Assembly (NCBI GenBank): GCA_946478645.1
Contig: CAMLCW010000083.1
Span: forward strand, 1-15,213
Direction: 5' to 3'
Source: an uncultured Variovorax sp.
Lineage (GTDB): Bacteria; Pseudomonadota; Gammaproteobacteria; Burkholderiales; Burkholderiaceae
Length of the DNA stretch: 15,213 bases
Below are positions 1 through 7,177 of the stretch, one piece after another. Each line of letters starts with the position of its first letter. The stretch's first letter is position 1. A model generated the notes under the pieces. That model worked only from the letters and a program-made list of their open reading frames with translations, was not told where the DNA came from and searched no databases. Position numbers and translations under genes: made by a program.

Positions 1-42
1 GCGCGGCAGACTCCTACAAGGGGCGAATGCGACTTTTGCGCA

Positions 43-56
43 TGATGAGTCCATCA
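43..56. promoter_or_regulatory. Small inverted repeat TGATG-AGTC-CATCA upstream of the lipoprotein gene
   Basis: A perfect 5-bp inverted repeat with a 4-nt spacer sits 8 bp before the ribosome-binding site of the glycine-zipper lipoprotein gene. It could be an operator half-site pair or a small leader hairpin. It is short enough to occur by chance, so the call is weak. No convincing -35/-10 pair is visible in bases 1-66. Confidence 0.2.
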
Positions 57-75
57 CTCTAGAAAGGTGGACATC

Positions 76-366
76 ATGATGAAGGCACGAATCTGGATCG
101 CCGCTGCGGCGGCAACCTCGGTCATGGCGCTGGCGGGCTGCGCGTCGGGTCCCAACCAGAACCTGGGCACCGGCATCGGCGCGCTCGGCGGCGCGGCCGT
201 GGGGCATGCGATCGGCGGCAACACGGGCAGCACGCTCGGCGGCGCGGCCATCGGCGGCGTCATCGGCAACCAGGTGGGCCGTAATGTCGACGAGCGCAAC
301 TACTACAACCAGCAGCAGGCGTACCCGCCGGGCACCTACTATCCCAACAACGGCCCGCGCTACTGA
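76..366 (+). CDS. Glycine-zipper 2TM-domain outer-membrane lipoprotein
   Basis: A 96-residue small lipoprotein. The N-terminus has a basic start (MMKAR), a hydrophobic stretch and a lipobox LAGC with the lipidated Cys at residue 22. Residues 31-68 are a glycine zipper (repeated GxxxG spacing: GTGIGALGG, GGAAVGHAIGG, GGAAIGGVIG), the pattern of the 17-kDa/SlyB/OmpA-like 2TM family. The tail (70-96) is rich in Asn, Gln, Tyr and Pro. Members are small envelope lipoproteins, often stress-induced; the exact role here is unknown. A GTG at 67 is in frame, but it lies inside the AAGGTGG ribosome-binding site at 64-70, so ATG 76 (or ATG 79, better spaced at 8 nt) is the more likely start. It is monocistronic as far as visible, ending in an intrinsic terminator. 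The gene call is firm; the function is only by family. Confidence 0.85.
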   Translation: MMKARIWIAAAAATSVMALAGCASGPNQNLGTGIGALGGAAVGHAIGGNTGSTLGGAAIGGVIGNQVGRNVDERNYYNQQQAYPPGTYYPNNGPRY

Positions 367-380
367 GCGGACCGTCATTG

Positions 381-412
381 AAAAAGCGCGCCATGACGGC
401 GCGCTTTTTTTT
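381..412. terminator. Bidirectional rho-independent terminator
   Basis: A perfect stem GCGCGCC (386-392) / GGCGCGC (398-404) with loop ATGAC is flanked by five A's on the left and eight T's on the right, so the stem extends by A-T pairs. On the plus strand it ends the lipoprotein gene 15 bp after its stop. On the minus strand it ends dedA 9 bp after its stop, with a U5 tract. Its placement between two convergent genes supports use in both directions. Confidence 0.9.
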
Positions 413-420
413 GCGTCGAT

Positions 421-1089
421 TCAGGCCTTCGAAGGCAGCGCCGCGCGCGCCTTCTCGGCGCGCGACGCACGCCATGCACCGAAGATCGCGAGCACGCCGG
501 GCACGAAGATCAGCGCCCAGATGATCTTGTCGAGGTGCTCACGCACGAACGGCAGGTTGCCGAAGAAATAACCGGCGGTGGCGATGCCAAGCACCCAGAT
601 CAGCGCGCCGACCACGTTGTACATGGTGAACTTGGCGCGGCTCATCTCGGCCACGCCGGCCACGAAAGGCGCGAAGGTACGGATGAACGGCATGAAACGC
701 GCGAGGATGATCGTGACGCCGCCGTAGCGCTCGTAGAACGCATGGGCCTGGTCAAAGGCCTTGCGATTGAAGAAGCGCGAGTTCTCCCACTTGAACACTT
801 TCGGCCCAAAGTAGCGCCCGATGCTGTAGTTGCACTGGTCGCCGAGGATCGCCGCCGCGATGAGGATCGCGCAGGCCAGCGGATAGCTCATGAACCCCGC
901 GCCGCACAGCGCACCCACGATGAAGAGCAGCGAGTCGCCCGGCAGGAACGGCATCACCACCACGCCGGTCTCCACGAACACGATCAGGAACAGCAGCGCG
1001 TAGACCCAGGGGCCGTAGGCGATGACGAAGGCCTCGAGGTGCTTGTCGACGTGAAGGATGAAGTCGACGAGAAAGCTGATGATTTCCAT
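421..1089 (-). CDS. DedA-family inner-membrane protein
   Basis: A 222-residue polytopic membrane protein of the DedA (SNARE-associated/VTT) family. Family members act as undecaprenyl-phosphate or phospholipid flippases/scramblases, and E. coli YqjA/YghB are needed for envelope integrity and proton-dependent drug and alkali tolerance. Residues known to be essential in YqjA (E39, D51, R130, R136) have counterparts one position later: E40 in FVETG, D52 in LPGDS, and R131/R137 in ARFMPFIRTF. Hydrophobic segments lie at about 28-46, 53-80, 133-150, 152-177 and 188-205; length is normal. There is no Shine-Dalgarno, but a GATAAT hexamer lies 8 nt before the ATG (see the promoter entry). It is divergent from the dienelactone hydrolase gene across 61 bp and convergent with the lipoprotein gene. 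Which DedA subgroup it belongs to cannot be decided here. Confidence 0.92.
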   Translation of the reverse strand: MEIISFLVDFILHVDKHLEAFVIAYGPWVYALLFLIVFVETGVVVMPFLPGDSLLFIVGALCGAGFMSYPLACAILIAAAILGDQCNYSIGRYFGPKVFKWENSRFFNRKAFDQAHAFYERYGGVTIILARFMPFIRTFAPFVAGVAEMSRAKFTMYNVVGALIWVLGIATAGYFFGNLPFVREHLDKIIWALIFVPGVLAIFGAWRASRAEKARAALPSKA

Positions 1090-1097
1090 GGTCGCGG

Positions 1098-1103
1098 ATT
1101 ATC
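1098..1103 (-). promoter_or_regulatory. Candidate -10 element of dedA (GATAAT), near-leaderless start
   Basis: On the minus strand, GATAAT (5/6 match to TATAAT) ends 8 nt before the dedA ATG, and no Shine-Dalgarno is present. If used, transcription would begin at or within a few bases of the start codon. A convincing -35 is missing at 16-18 bp. The same arrangement recurs at mutL, miaA and the permease gene. Confidence 0.4.
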
Positions 1104-1150
1104 CTTGCTGCACGCCGCCCGGCGTTCCAAGATGAATTCGGAGATCCCAC

Positions 1151-2371
1151 ATGACAGGTCGATACATTCGCGTCGATGCCGCTGACGGCAGCGGCACCTT
1201 CCGCGCCTACCTTGCAACGCCCGAGGCGGGCAGCGGCCCCGGCCTCGTGATCGCACAGGAAATCTTCGGCATCAACCACACGATGCGCGAGGTGGCCGAC
1301 TACTACGCCGAAGAAGGCTACGTGGCCCTGGTGCCGGACCTGTTCTGGCGCCAGGAGCCCGACGTGGAACTCGGCTACACCGAAGCCGACTGGCAGCGCG
1401 CCTTCGGCTTCTACCAGGGCTTCGACGAGGCCAAGGGCATGGAAGACATCCAGTCCACCCTCGACGCCCTGCGCGCGCTGCCCGAAGTGGACGGCGGCAA
1501 GGCCGGCGTGCTCGGCTTCTGCCTCGGCGGCAAGCTCGCCTACCTTGCGGCCTGCCGCACCGATGCGGACGTGGCGGTGGGCTATTACGGCGTGGGCATC
1601 GACGCCGCGCTCGACGAGGCCGACCGCATTCGCCGGCCGCTGATGCTGCACATCGCCGAGCTCGACAAGTTCTGCCCGCCCGAGGCGCGCGAACGCATCG
1701 TGCAGGCGCTCTCCGGGCGCCCGGGCGTGACGCTGCACGTCTATCCGGGCGTGGACCATGCGTTTGCGCGCACGGGCGGCGAGCATTTCCACAAGCCCTC
1801 GGCACTCATGGCGCACGAGCGCAGCATCGCGGCGCTGAAGGCTGCGATCGGCCCGCACTACGACCTCTCGGCGCTCTGGGACAAGCATTGCGAATACGAG
1901 TTCGGTACGCGCAACGTCGACCACACCATGTCGACGATGGTGGCCGAGCCCTATGTCAACCACATTCCCACCATGACCGGCGGCGTGGGCTACAAGGCGC
2001 TGCACGCCTTCTACAGCAACCATTTCGTCAACAGCAATCCGCCCGACACCACGCTGACCTCGATCTCGCGCACGGTCGGTGCCACGCAGGTGGTCGACGA
2101 GCTGCTGTTCAGCTTCACCCACACCACCGAGATCCCGTGGATGCTGCCGGGCGTGGCGCCCACGGGGCGGCGCGTCGAGGTGCCGCTGCTGGCCGTCATC
2201 AAGTTCCGCGGCAACAAGCTCTATCACGAGCACATCTACTGGGACCAGGCCAGCGTGCTGGTGCAGGTCGGCCTGCTCGACCCCGCGCTGCTGCCCGTGG
2301 CGGGCGTCGAGACCGCGCGCAAGCTGCTCGACGAGACGCTGCCGTCGAACGCGCTGCTCGCGCGGCGCTAA
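1151..2371 (+). CDS. Dienelactone hydrolase fused to a C-terminal NTF2/SnoaL-like domain
   Basis: A 406-residue cytosolic two-domain protein. Residues 1-235 are a dienelactone hydrolase (carboxymethylenebutenolidase) fold. The nucleophile is C124 in GFCLGG, with D172 (ELDKF), H203 (VDHAF) and the gating glutamate E37 (QEIFG), each one position after the classical Pseudomonas DLH residues (E36, C123, D171, H202). Classical DLH opens dienelactone to maleylacetate in chlorocatechol degradation, but many homologues act on other esters or lactones. Residues about 237-406 form a second domain beginning YDLSALWDKH, with features of the NTF2/SnoaL superfamily and conserved-looking HEHIYWDQ. This roughly doubles the usual ~235-residue length, and the domain probably makes a second active or binding site. 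GGAGA (1140-1144) gives good spacing to ATG 1151. It lies 45 bp before mutL, on the same strand. No aromatic-degradation genes are nearby, so the substrate is unknown. Confidence 0.9.
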   Translation: MTGRYIRVDAADGSGTFRAYLATPEAGSGPGLVIAQEIFGINHTMREVADYYAEEGYVALVPDLFWRQEPDVELGYTEADWQRAFGFYQGFDEAKGMEDIQSTLDALRALPEVDGGKAGVLGFCLGGKLAYLAACRTDADVAVGYYGVGIDAALDEADRIRRPLMLHIAELDKFCPPEARERIVQALSGRPGVTLHVYPGVDHAFARTGGEHFHKPSALMAHERSIAALKAAIGPHYDLSALWDKHCEYEFGTRNVDHTMSTMVAEPYVNHIPTMTGGVGYKALHAFYSNHFVNSNPPDTTLTSISRTVGATQVVDELLFSFTHTTEIPWMLPGVAPTGRRVEVPLLAVIKFRGNKLYHEHIYWDQASVLVQVGLLDPALLPVAGVETARKLLDETLPSNALLARR

Positions 2372-2412
2372 GGGCATCGGGCGAGCGCGGGCGCGGCGCG
2401 CGGCGTCGCTTC

Positions 2413-2418
2413 TAGAAT
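2413..2418 (+). promoter_or_regulatory. Candidate -10 element of mutL (TAGAAT)
   Basis: TAGAAT matches TATAAT at 5/6 positions and overlaps the upstream ATG (2417). The in-frame GTG at 2426 lies 7 nt downstream, the distance expected for a leaderless mRNA. No Shine-Dalgarno precedes either codon. No -35 is recognisable in the GC-rich DNA upstream. If real, this gives mutL its own promoter independent of the hydrolase gene and makes GTG 2426 the true start. Confidence 0.4.
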
Positions 2419-4285
2419 GCCGCTCGTGAGTGCCCTTCCCGCTTCCATTCCCTCTTCCGCCTCCGAACGCCGGCCGATCCGCGAGCTTCCCGACGAGCTG
2501 ATCAGCCAGATCGCCGCCGGCGAGGTCGTCGAGCGCCCGGCCTCGGTGGTGCGCGAGTTGCTCGACAACGCGCTCGATGCCGGCGCACGCCAGGTCACGG
2601 TGCGGCTGGCCTCGGGCGGCGTGCGGCTGATCTCGGTCGAGGACGACGGCCTGGGCATTCCGCGCGAAGAACTCACGGTGGCGCTGCGGCGCCACGCCAC
2701 GAGCAAGATCGCGAGCCTGAACGACCTGGAGACGGTCGGCACCATGGGCTTTCGCGGCGAAGCGCTGGCGGCCATCAACGCCATTGCCGATCTCAGCATC
2801 CTGTCGCGCTTTGCGGGCACCGATGGCGCCTTCGCGCTCGACGGCCGCACCGGCGAGCTGCGGCCGGTGGCGCGCGCCGTGGGCACCACGGTCGAGGTGC
2901 GCGAACTGTTCTTCGCCACGCCCGCGCGGCGCAAATTCCTCAAGACCGATGCCACCGAACTCGCGCACTGCATCGATGCTGTGCGGCGCCATGCGCTGGC
3001 CCGCCCCGAGGTCGGGTTCTCGGTCTGGCACGACGGCAAGCTCGTCGAGCAGTGGCGTGCGGCCGAGCGCCGCGAGCAGCGGCTCGCCGACGCGCTGAGC
3101 GACGACTTCGTCGCGCAGAGCGTGGCGGTCGAGCACGTCGGCGGCGCGGTGCGCGTGGTCGGCCGCGCCGGCATTCCCGATGCGGCGCGCTCGCGTGCCG
3201 ACCAGCAGTTCTTCTACGTCAACGGCCGCTACGTGCGCGACAAGGTGCTGTCGCACGCGGTGCGCAGCGCCTACGAAGACGTGCTGCACGGCCAGCGCCA
3301 GCCGGTGTACGTGCTGTACCTCGAGATCGATCCCGCGCGCGTCGACGTGAACGTGCATCCGACCAAGATCGAGGTGCGCTTTCGCGACGGGCGCGAGGTG
3401 CACCAGGCCGTGCGCCACGCGCTCGAGGACGCGCTCGCCGCGCCGCGCGCGGGCGATGCCGCCGCAGCATCGGCCGCGGCGCCCGTCACCCCGTTCTTCC
3501 TGAAGCAGGCGGTCCCCGCCAGCGGTCAGAACTGGACCCAGCCGGCAATCAACTTCAGGGCCGCCGAGCGCGGTGCCGGCGACTTCGAGGCCATGTGGCC
3601 GCTGCGCACCGGCAGCGACGGCGCGGCGCCCGCAGTGCCGTTCCGCGCTCCGACCGGGCTGCCGACAGCGCCCGAAGCGCCGGCCGCCCGCACCGACGAG
3701 GCCTGGCCGCTGGGACGCGCGCTCGCGCAGCTGCAGGGCATCTACATCCTGGCCGAGAACAGCCAGGGGCTGGTGGTGGTCGACATGCATGCGGCGCACG
3801 AGCGGATCGTCTACGAGCGCCTCAAGACGCAGCTCGACGGCGCCGCCATCACGAGCCAGCCGCTGCTGATTCCGGCCACCTTCTCGGCCACGCCGCAGGA
3901 AGTGGCCACCGCCGAGGCCTGCGCGGCGGTGCTGCCCACGCTGGGCCTCGAGATCACGCCGTTCTCGCCACGCACCCTCGCGGTGCGCGCGGTGCCCGGA
4001 ACGCTGGCGGACGGCGACCCGGTCGAGCTCGCGCGCAGCGTGCTCGCCGAACTGGCCCAGCACGACGCCAGCACCGTGGTGCAGCGGGCGCAGAACGAAC
4101 TGCTCTCGACCATGGCCTGCCACGGCGCGGTGCGCGCCAACCGCAAGCTCACGATCGACGAGATGAACGCCCTGCTGCGCCAGATGGAGGCCACCGAGCG
4201 CTCCGACCAGTGCAACCACGGCCGGCCGACCTGGCGCCAGCTGTCGATCCGCGAGCTCGACGCGCTGTTCATGCGCGGCCGATAG
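2417..4285 (+). CDS. mutL: DNA mismatch repair protein MutL (endonuclease type)
   Basis: A 622-residue MutL, the matchmaker that couples mismatch-bound MutS to strand incision. The N-terminal GHKL ATPase has E47/N51 in RELLDNALDAG, DDG at 76-78, RHATSKI at 92-98 and GFRGEAL at 111-117. The transducer domain ends with NVHPTKIEVRFRD (312-324). A Pro/Ala-rich linker spans about 341-428, then the C-terminal dimerisation domain. The latter holds the metal-binding endonuclease motif DMHAAHERIVYE (456-467; family consensus DQHA-x2-E-x4-E), ACHGAVR (567-573) and CNHGRP (599-604). A beta-clamp-binding QPLLIP is at 481-486. This is the set seen in MutL proteins that nick DNA themselves, in bacteria without MutH. 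The start is uncertain: GTG 2426 is preferred if the TAGAAT element is the promoter. Nine bases separate the choices and no domain is affected. Confidence 0.97.
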   Translation: MPLVSALPASIPSSASERRPIRELPDELISQIAAGEVVERPASVVRELLDNALDAGARQVTVRLASGGVRLISVEDDGLGIPREELTVALRRHATSKIASLNDLETVGTMGFRGEALAAINAIADLSILSRFAGTDGAFALDGRTGELRPVARAVGTTVEVRELFFATPARRKFLKTDATELAHCIDAVRRHALARPEVGFSVWHDGKLVEQWRAAERREQRLADALSDDFVAQSVAVEHVGGAVRVVGRAGIPDAARSRADQQFFYVNGRYVRDKVLSHAVRSAYEDVLHGQRQPVYVLYLEIDPARVDVNVHPTKIEVRFRDGREVHQAVRHALEDALAAPRAGDAAAASAAAPVTPFFLKQAVPASGQNWTQPAINFRAAERGAGDFEAMWPLRTGSDGAAPAVPFRAPTGLPTAPEAPAARTDEAWPLGRALAQLQGIYILAENSQGLVVVDMHAAHERIVYERLKTQLDGAAITSQPLLIPATFSATPQEVATAEACAAVLPTLGLEITPFSPRTLAVRAVPGTLADGDPVELARSVLAELAQHDASTVVQRAQNELLSTMACHGAVRANRKLTIDEMNALLRQMEATERSDQCNHGRPTWRQLSIRELDALFMRGR

Positions 4286-4288
4286 GGT

Positions 4289-4308
4289 TTGTTACAGATT
4301 GTTGAGGG
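4289..4308 (+). promoter_or_regulatory. Tandem 10-bp direct repeat TTGTT just after mutL
   Basis: TTGTTACAGA is followed immediately by TTGTTGAGGG, placing two TTGTT units exactly one helical turn apart in a locally AT-rich patch right after the mutL stop. OmpR-type regulators bind 10-bp-phased direct repeats, so this could be a regulator site for the downstream lipoprotein hydrolase. Two units of five bases are weak evidence. Confidence 0.2.
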
Positions 4309-4336
4309 TTTTTCCGGAGATTTCGCGGTCATCCGC

Positions 4337-4448
4337 CGCCCGGGCACGGGCGTTGCATGTGAGGACCAAAGTGTCGATGAACGCTTTGGCAGGGGGAGGC
4401 CTGGAACGCAGTGTCGGCGTGTTCCAGGAAGAAAGTACATGAACTTTC
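4337..4448 (+). promoter_or_regulatory. Run of four stem-loops in the mutL-hydrolase intergenic region
   Basis: The 190-bp gap (4286-4476) contains four successive inverted repeats. First, CGCCC (4337-4341)/GGGCG (4348-4352). Second, CCAAAGTG (4366-4373)/CGCTTTGG (4382-4389), 8 bp with one G-U. Third, CCTGGAACGC (4400-4409)/GTGTTCCAGG (4419-4428), 10 bp with one G-U and a 9-nt loop. Fourth, GAAAGT (4431-4436)/ACTTTC (4443-4448). A purine-rich spacer CAGGGGGAGG (4390-4399) separates the second and third. None is followed by a U tract, so these are not intrinsic terminators. They may form a structured 5' leader of the lipoprotein hydrolase mRNA or a small RNA. I see no match to a known riboswitch. 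No protein-coding gene is supported in the gap. Confidence 0.35.
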
Positions 4449-4476
4449 CGCCGGCTTCGTTGTCTGTCCCTTGCCC

Positions 4477-5451
4477 ATGAAACGCTGGTCCCTGTTTGCC
4501 TCCGTTCTTTCGCTGTGCGCCCTGCTGGGCGCCGGCTGCGCCTCCTTCGACGAACAACAACGCGAATGGATCTTCCAACCCAGCGACCGCAGCTGGGGCA
4601 ACAGCGCCAGCATGACCTCCGGCATGCAGGACGTGTGGATCGACTTCCAGTCGTCCATCACCGGCGAACCCGCGCGGCTGCACGGCCTCTGGCTCGGCGG
4701 CGAACCCGAAACCACCGACCGTCCCGTGATGCTCTACCTGCATGGCGCGCGCTACAACGTGGCCGGCTCGGCGCCGCGCATCCAGCGCATGCATGAACTG
4801 GGCTTTTCGGTGCTCGCGATCGACTACCGCGGCTTCGGCAAGAGCACCAAGGGCCTGCCGTCCGAGGAATCCGCACGCGAGGACGCCCGCGCCGCCTGGA
4901 CCTGGCTTGCCGCGCGCCATCCGAAGCAGCACCGCTACATCTTCGGCCACTCGCTCGGCGGCGCGATCGGCATCGACCTCGCATCCCGCGTGGGCGACGA
5001 GAGCGGCACCGTGGTCGAGAGCACCTTCACCTCGATCGCCGACGTGGTGAGCAGCTTCAAGTGGGGCTGGCTGCCCTTCGGCCCCTTCATCACGCAGCGC
5101 TTCGAGGCCATCAACAAGGTCCGCGACATCGGCGCGCCGCTGCTGGTGGTGCACGGCACTGCCGACAGCCTCATCAACCCCACGCTCGGCCGCAAGCTCT
5201 ACGAAGCGGCCACCGTGCCCAAGCTGTTCGTGCTGGTCGAAGGCGGCTCGCACCACAACACCAACTCGATCGGCGAGTCGCAGTACCGCGCGGCGCTCAC
5301 GCAGCTGTTCCGCATGAACCCCGAAGCTACCTTCGCGCGTGCGCCGCGGCCGCAGCCGGTGCTGCCGCCCGCGCAGCACATCGATGCCGGCGGCGCGCAG
5401 CCCGAGGTCCAGACCAAGGCGCCGCAGCAGGCGGGCGCGCAGGCGATCTGA
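4477..5451 (+). CDS. Lipoprotein alpha/beta hydrolase (Bem46/YfhR-like)
   Basis: A 324-residue serine hydrolase exported as a lipoprotein. The N-terminus [21 protein letters not shown] has a lipobox LGAGC with Cys 21. The alpha/beta-hydrolase core shows YLHGARYN (oxyanion region, about 87-94), DYRGFGKS (106-113), the nucleophile S149 in GHSLGG (147-152), D220 in HGTADSLI and H249/H250 in GGSHHN. This resembles the Bem46/YfhR branch, whose natural substrates are unknown. Residues 288-324 are a Pro/Gln/Ala-rich tail, probably disordered. ATG 4477 is chosen over an in-frame start at 4411 because it begins the signal peptide exactly, although no clear Shine-Dalgarno precedes it. The gene sits between mutL and miaA on the same strand, behind a hairpin-rich leader. 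Envelope location is predicted, not shown. Confidence 0.85.
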   Translation: MKRWSLFASVLSLCALLGAGCASFDEQQREWIFQPSDRSWGNSASMTSGMQDVWIDFQSSITGEPARLHGLWLGGEPETTDRPVMLYLHGARYNVAGSAPRIQRMHELGFSVLAIDYRGFGKSTKGLPSEESAREDARAAWTWLAARHPKQHRYIFGHSLGGAIGIDLASRVGDESGTVVESTFTSIADVVSSFKWGWLPFGPFITQRFEAINKVRDIGAPLLVVHGTADSLINPTLGRKLYEAATVPKLFVLVEGGSHHNTNSIGESQYRAALTQLFRMNPEATFARAPRPQPVLPPAQHIDAGGAQPEVQTKAPQQAGAQAI

Positions 5452-5497
5452 CAATCGGCAGGCGCTGCCCTGCCGCGGCACCGCGGCTTTCGTTGTT

Positions 5498-5506
5498 TGC
5501 TACCCT
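5498..5506 (+). promoter_or_regulatory. Candidate extended -10 of miaA (TGCTACCCT)
   Basis: TGCTACCCT fits the extended -10 pattern TGnTAnnnT and ends 9 nt before ATG 5516. No Shine-Dalgarno is visible before that ATG. A start of transcription at about 5513-5516 would make the miaA message leaderless or nearly so. Support is limited to the pattern and its recurrence at other genes in the window. Confidence 0.35.
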
Positions 5507-5515
5507 CGGGCGCTT

Positions 5516-6513
5516 ATGCCGCCCTCCGACGCCGCCTCCGGCCGCCCCGAACCCCTGAACTACATCGCGCTGGCCGGGCCCACGGCATCGGGCAAGACCG
5601 CCGCCGCGCTCGCGCTGGCGCGCCGGCTGCCGGTGGAGATCGTCAGCGTCGACTCGGCGCTGGTCTACCGCGGCATGGACATCGGCACCGCGAAACCGAG
5701 CGGCGACGAACTGCGCGCCGTGCCGCACCACCTGATCGACATCCTCGATGCGGCCGAGCGCTACAGCGCCGCCGCCTTCGTCGCGGACGCCGCCCGGCGC
5801 ATCGGCGAGATCCGCGCGCGCGGCGCGCTGCCGCTGCTGGTCGGCGGCACGATGCTCTACTTCAAGGCGCTGTTCGACGGCATCGATGCAATGCCCGCGG
5901 CCGACCCCGGCGTGCGCGCGCGCATCGACGCCGAAGCCGCCGCGCTCGGCTGGCCCGCGATGCATGCGCGGCTCGCCGCTGTCGATCCCGCCACCGCCGC
6001 GCGCCTGGCGCCGCAGGACAGCCAGCGCATCCAGCGCGCGCTCGAAGTCTGGGAAAGCAGCGGCCAGCCGCTGTCGGCCTTTCATGCGGGCACGCAGAAG
6101 ACGGCAACGCCCGCGGCCGCGGGCGGACGGCTGTTCTCGCTCGAACCCACCGACCGCGGCTGGCTGCACGCCCGCATCGCCGAGCGCTTCGACGCGATGC
6201 TGGCCGCGGGCTTTCTCGACGAGGTGCGCGCGCTGCGCGCGCGCGGCGATCTCTCGCCCGACCTGCCCTCGATGCGCTGCGTGGGCTATCGCCAGGCCTG
6301 GGAAATGTTCGATGCCCTCGATGCCGCCGGCCAGGCCGCGCCCGATGCCGCCGCCATGCAGGCGCTGCGCGAGCGCGGCATCGCGGCCACGCGCCAGCTC
6401 GCCAAGCGGCAGATCACCTGGCTGCGCAGCATGCCGCAGCGCACCGTGATCGCCTGCGATGCACCGGGTGCGACCGAGGCGGCCGTGCAAGCCATGGAGA
6501 AGGCGCTCGATTC

Positions 6514-6517
<4 letters not shown>
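5516..6517 (+). CDS. miaA: tRNA dimethylallyltransferase MiaA
   Basis: A 333-residue cytosolic enzyme that transfers a dimethylallyl group to A37 of tRNAs reading UNN codons, the first step of i6A/ms2i6A synthesis. The P-loop is GPTASGKT (21-28). [16 protein letters not shown] (46-61) carries the conserved Asp and the substrate region; the usual DSxQVY reads DSALVY here. [12 protein letters not shown] lies at about 108-119, [12 protein letters not shown] at 157-168 and the C-terminal KRQITWLR at 307-314. Length is a little over the E. coli enzyme. The same frame stays open upstream to 5339, but that stretch overlaps the hydrolase gene and lacks MiaA homology; ATG 5516 begins just before the P-loop domain. 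The stop overlaps the next start (ATGA at 6514-6517), so the ABC ATPase is probably translationally coupled. Confidence 0.96.
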
Positions 6518-7161
<644 letters not shown>

Positions 7162-7163
7162 GC

Positions 7164-7177
7164 CTGAAGAAATTCAG
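7164..7177. other. Small GAAA-loop hairpin at the convergent ATPase/ammonia-lyase junction
   Basis: CTGAA-GAAA-TTCAG is a 5-bp stem with a GNRA tetraloop spanning the 12-bp gap between the two convergent stop codons and reaching into the last codon of the ammonia-lyase gene. It has no U tract and is too short to call a terminator. No other terminator is visible here, so the two 3' ends probably read into each other. Confidence 0.2.

Noticed and set aside
752..4219. Very long open frame on the minus strand (about 1155 codons) opposite the hydrolase fusion and mutL
   Set aside because: Antisense to mutL and the dienelactone hydrolase gene, both of which have full motifs. High GC with GC-rich third positions suppresses stops in that antisense frame, and the translation is His/Arg/Gly-rich low-complexity without a domain.
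4400..4428. Intrinsic terminator of mutL
   Set aside because: The 10-bp stem is not followed by a T run on either strand.
4411..4476. N-terminal extension of the lipoprotein hydrolase by 22 codons
   Set aside because: It would bury the signal peptide and lipobox; the first codons lie in the third hairpin of the leader.
3811..5481. Long minus-strand open frame opposite the end of mutL and the lipoprotein hydrolase
   Set aside because: Opposite two well-supported genes and without motifs.
5339..5515. N-terminal extension of miaA by 59 codons
   Set aside because: It overlaps the end of the lipoprotein hydrolase gene and reads as Arg/Ser-rich noise; MiaA homology begins just after ATG 5516.
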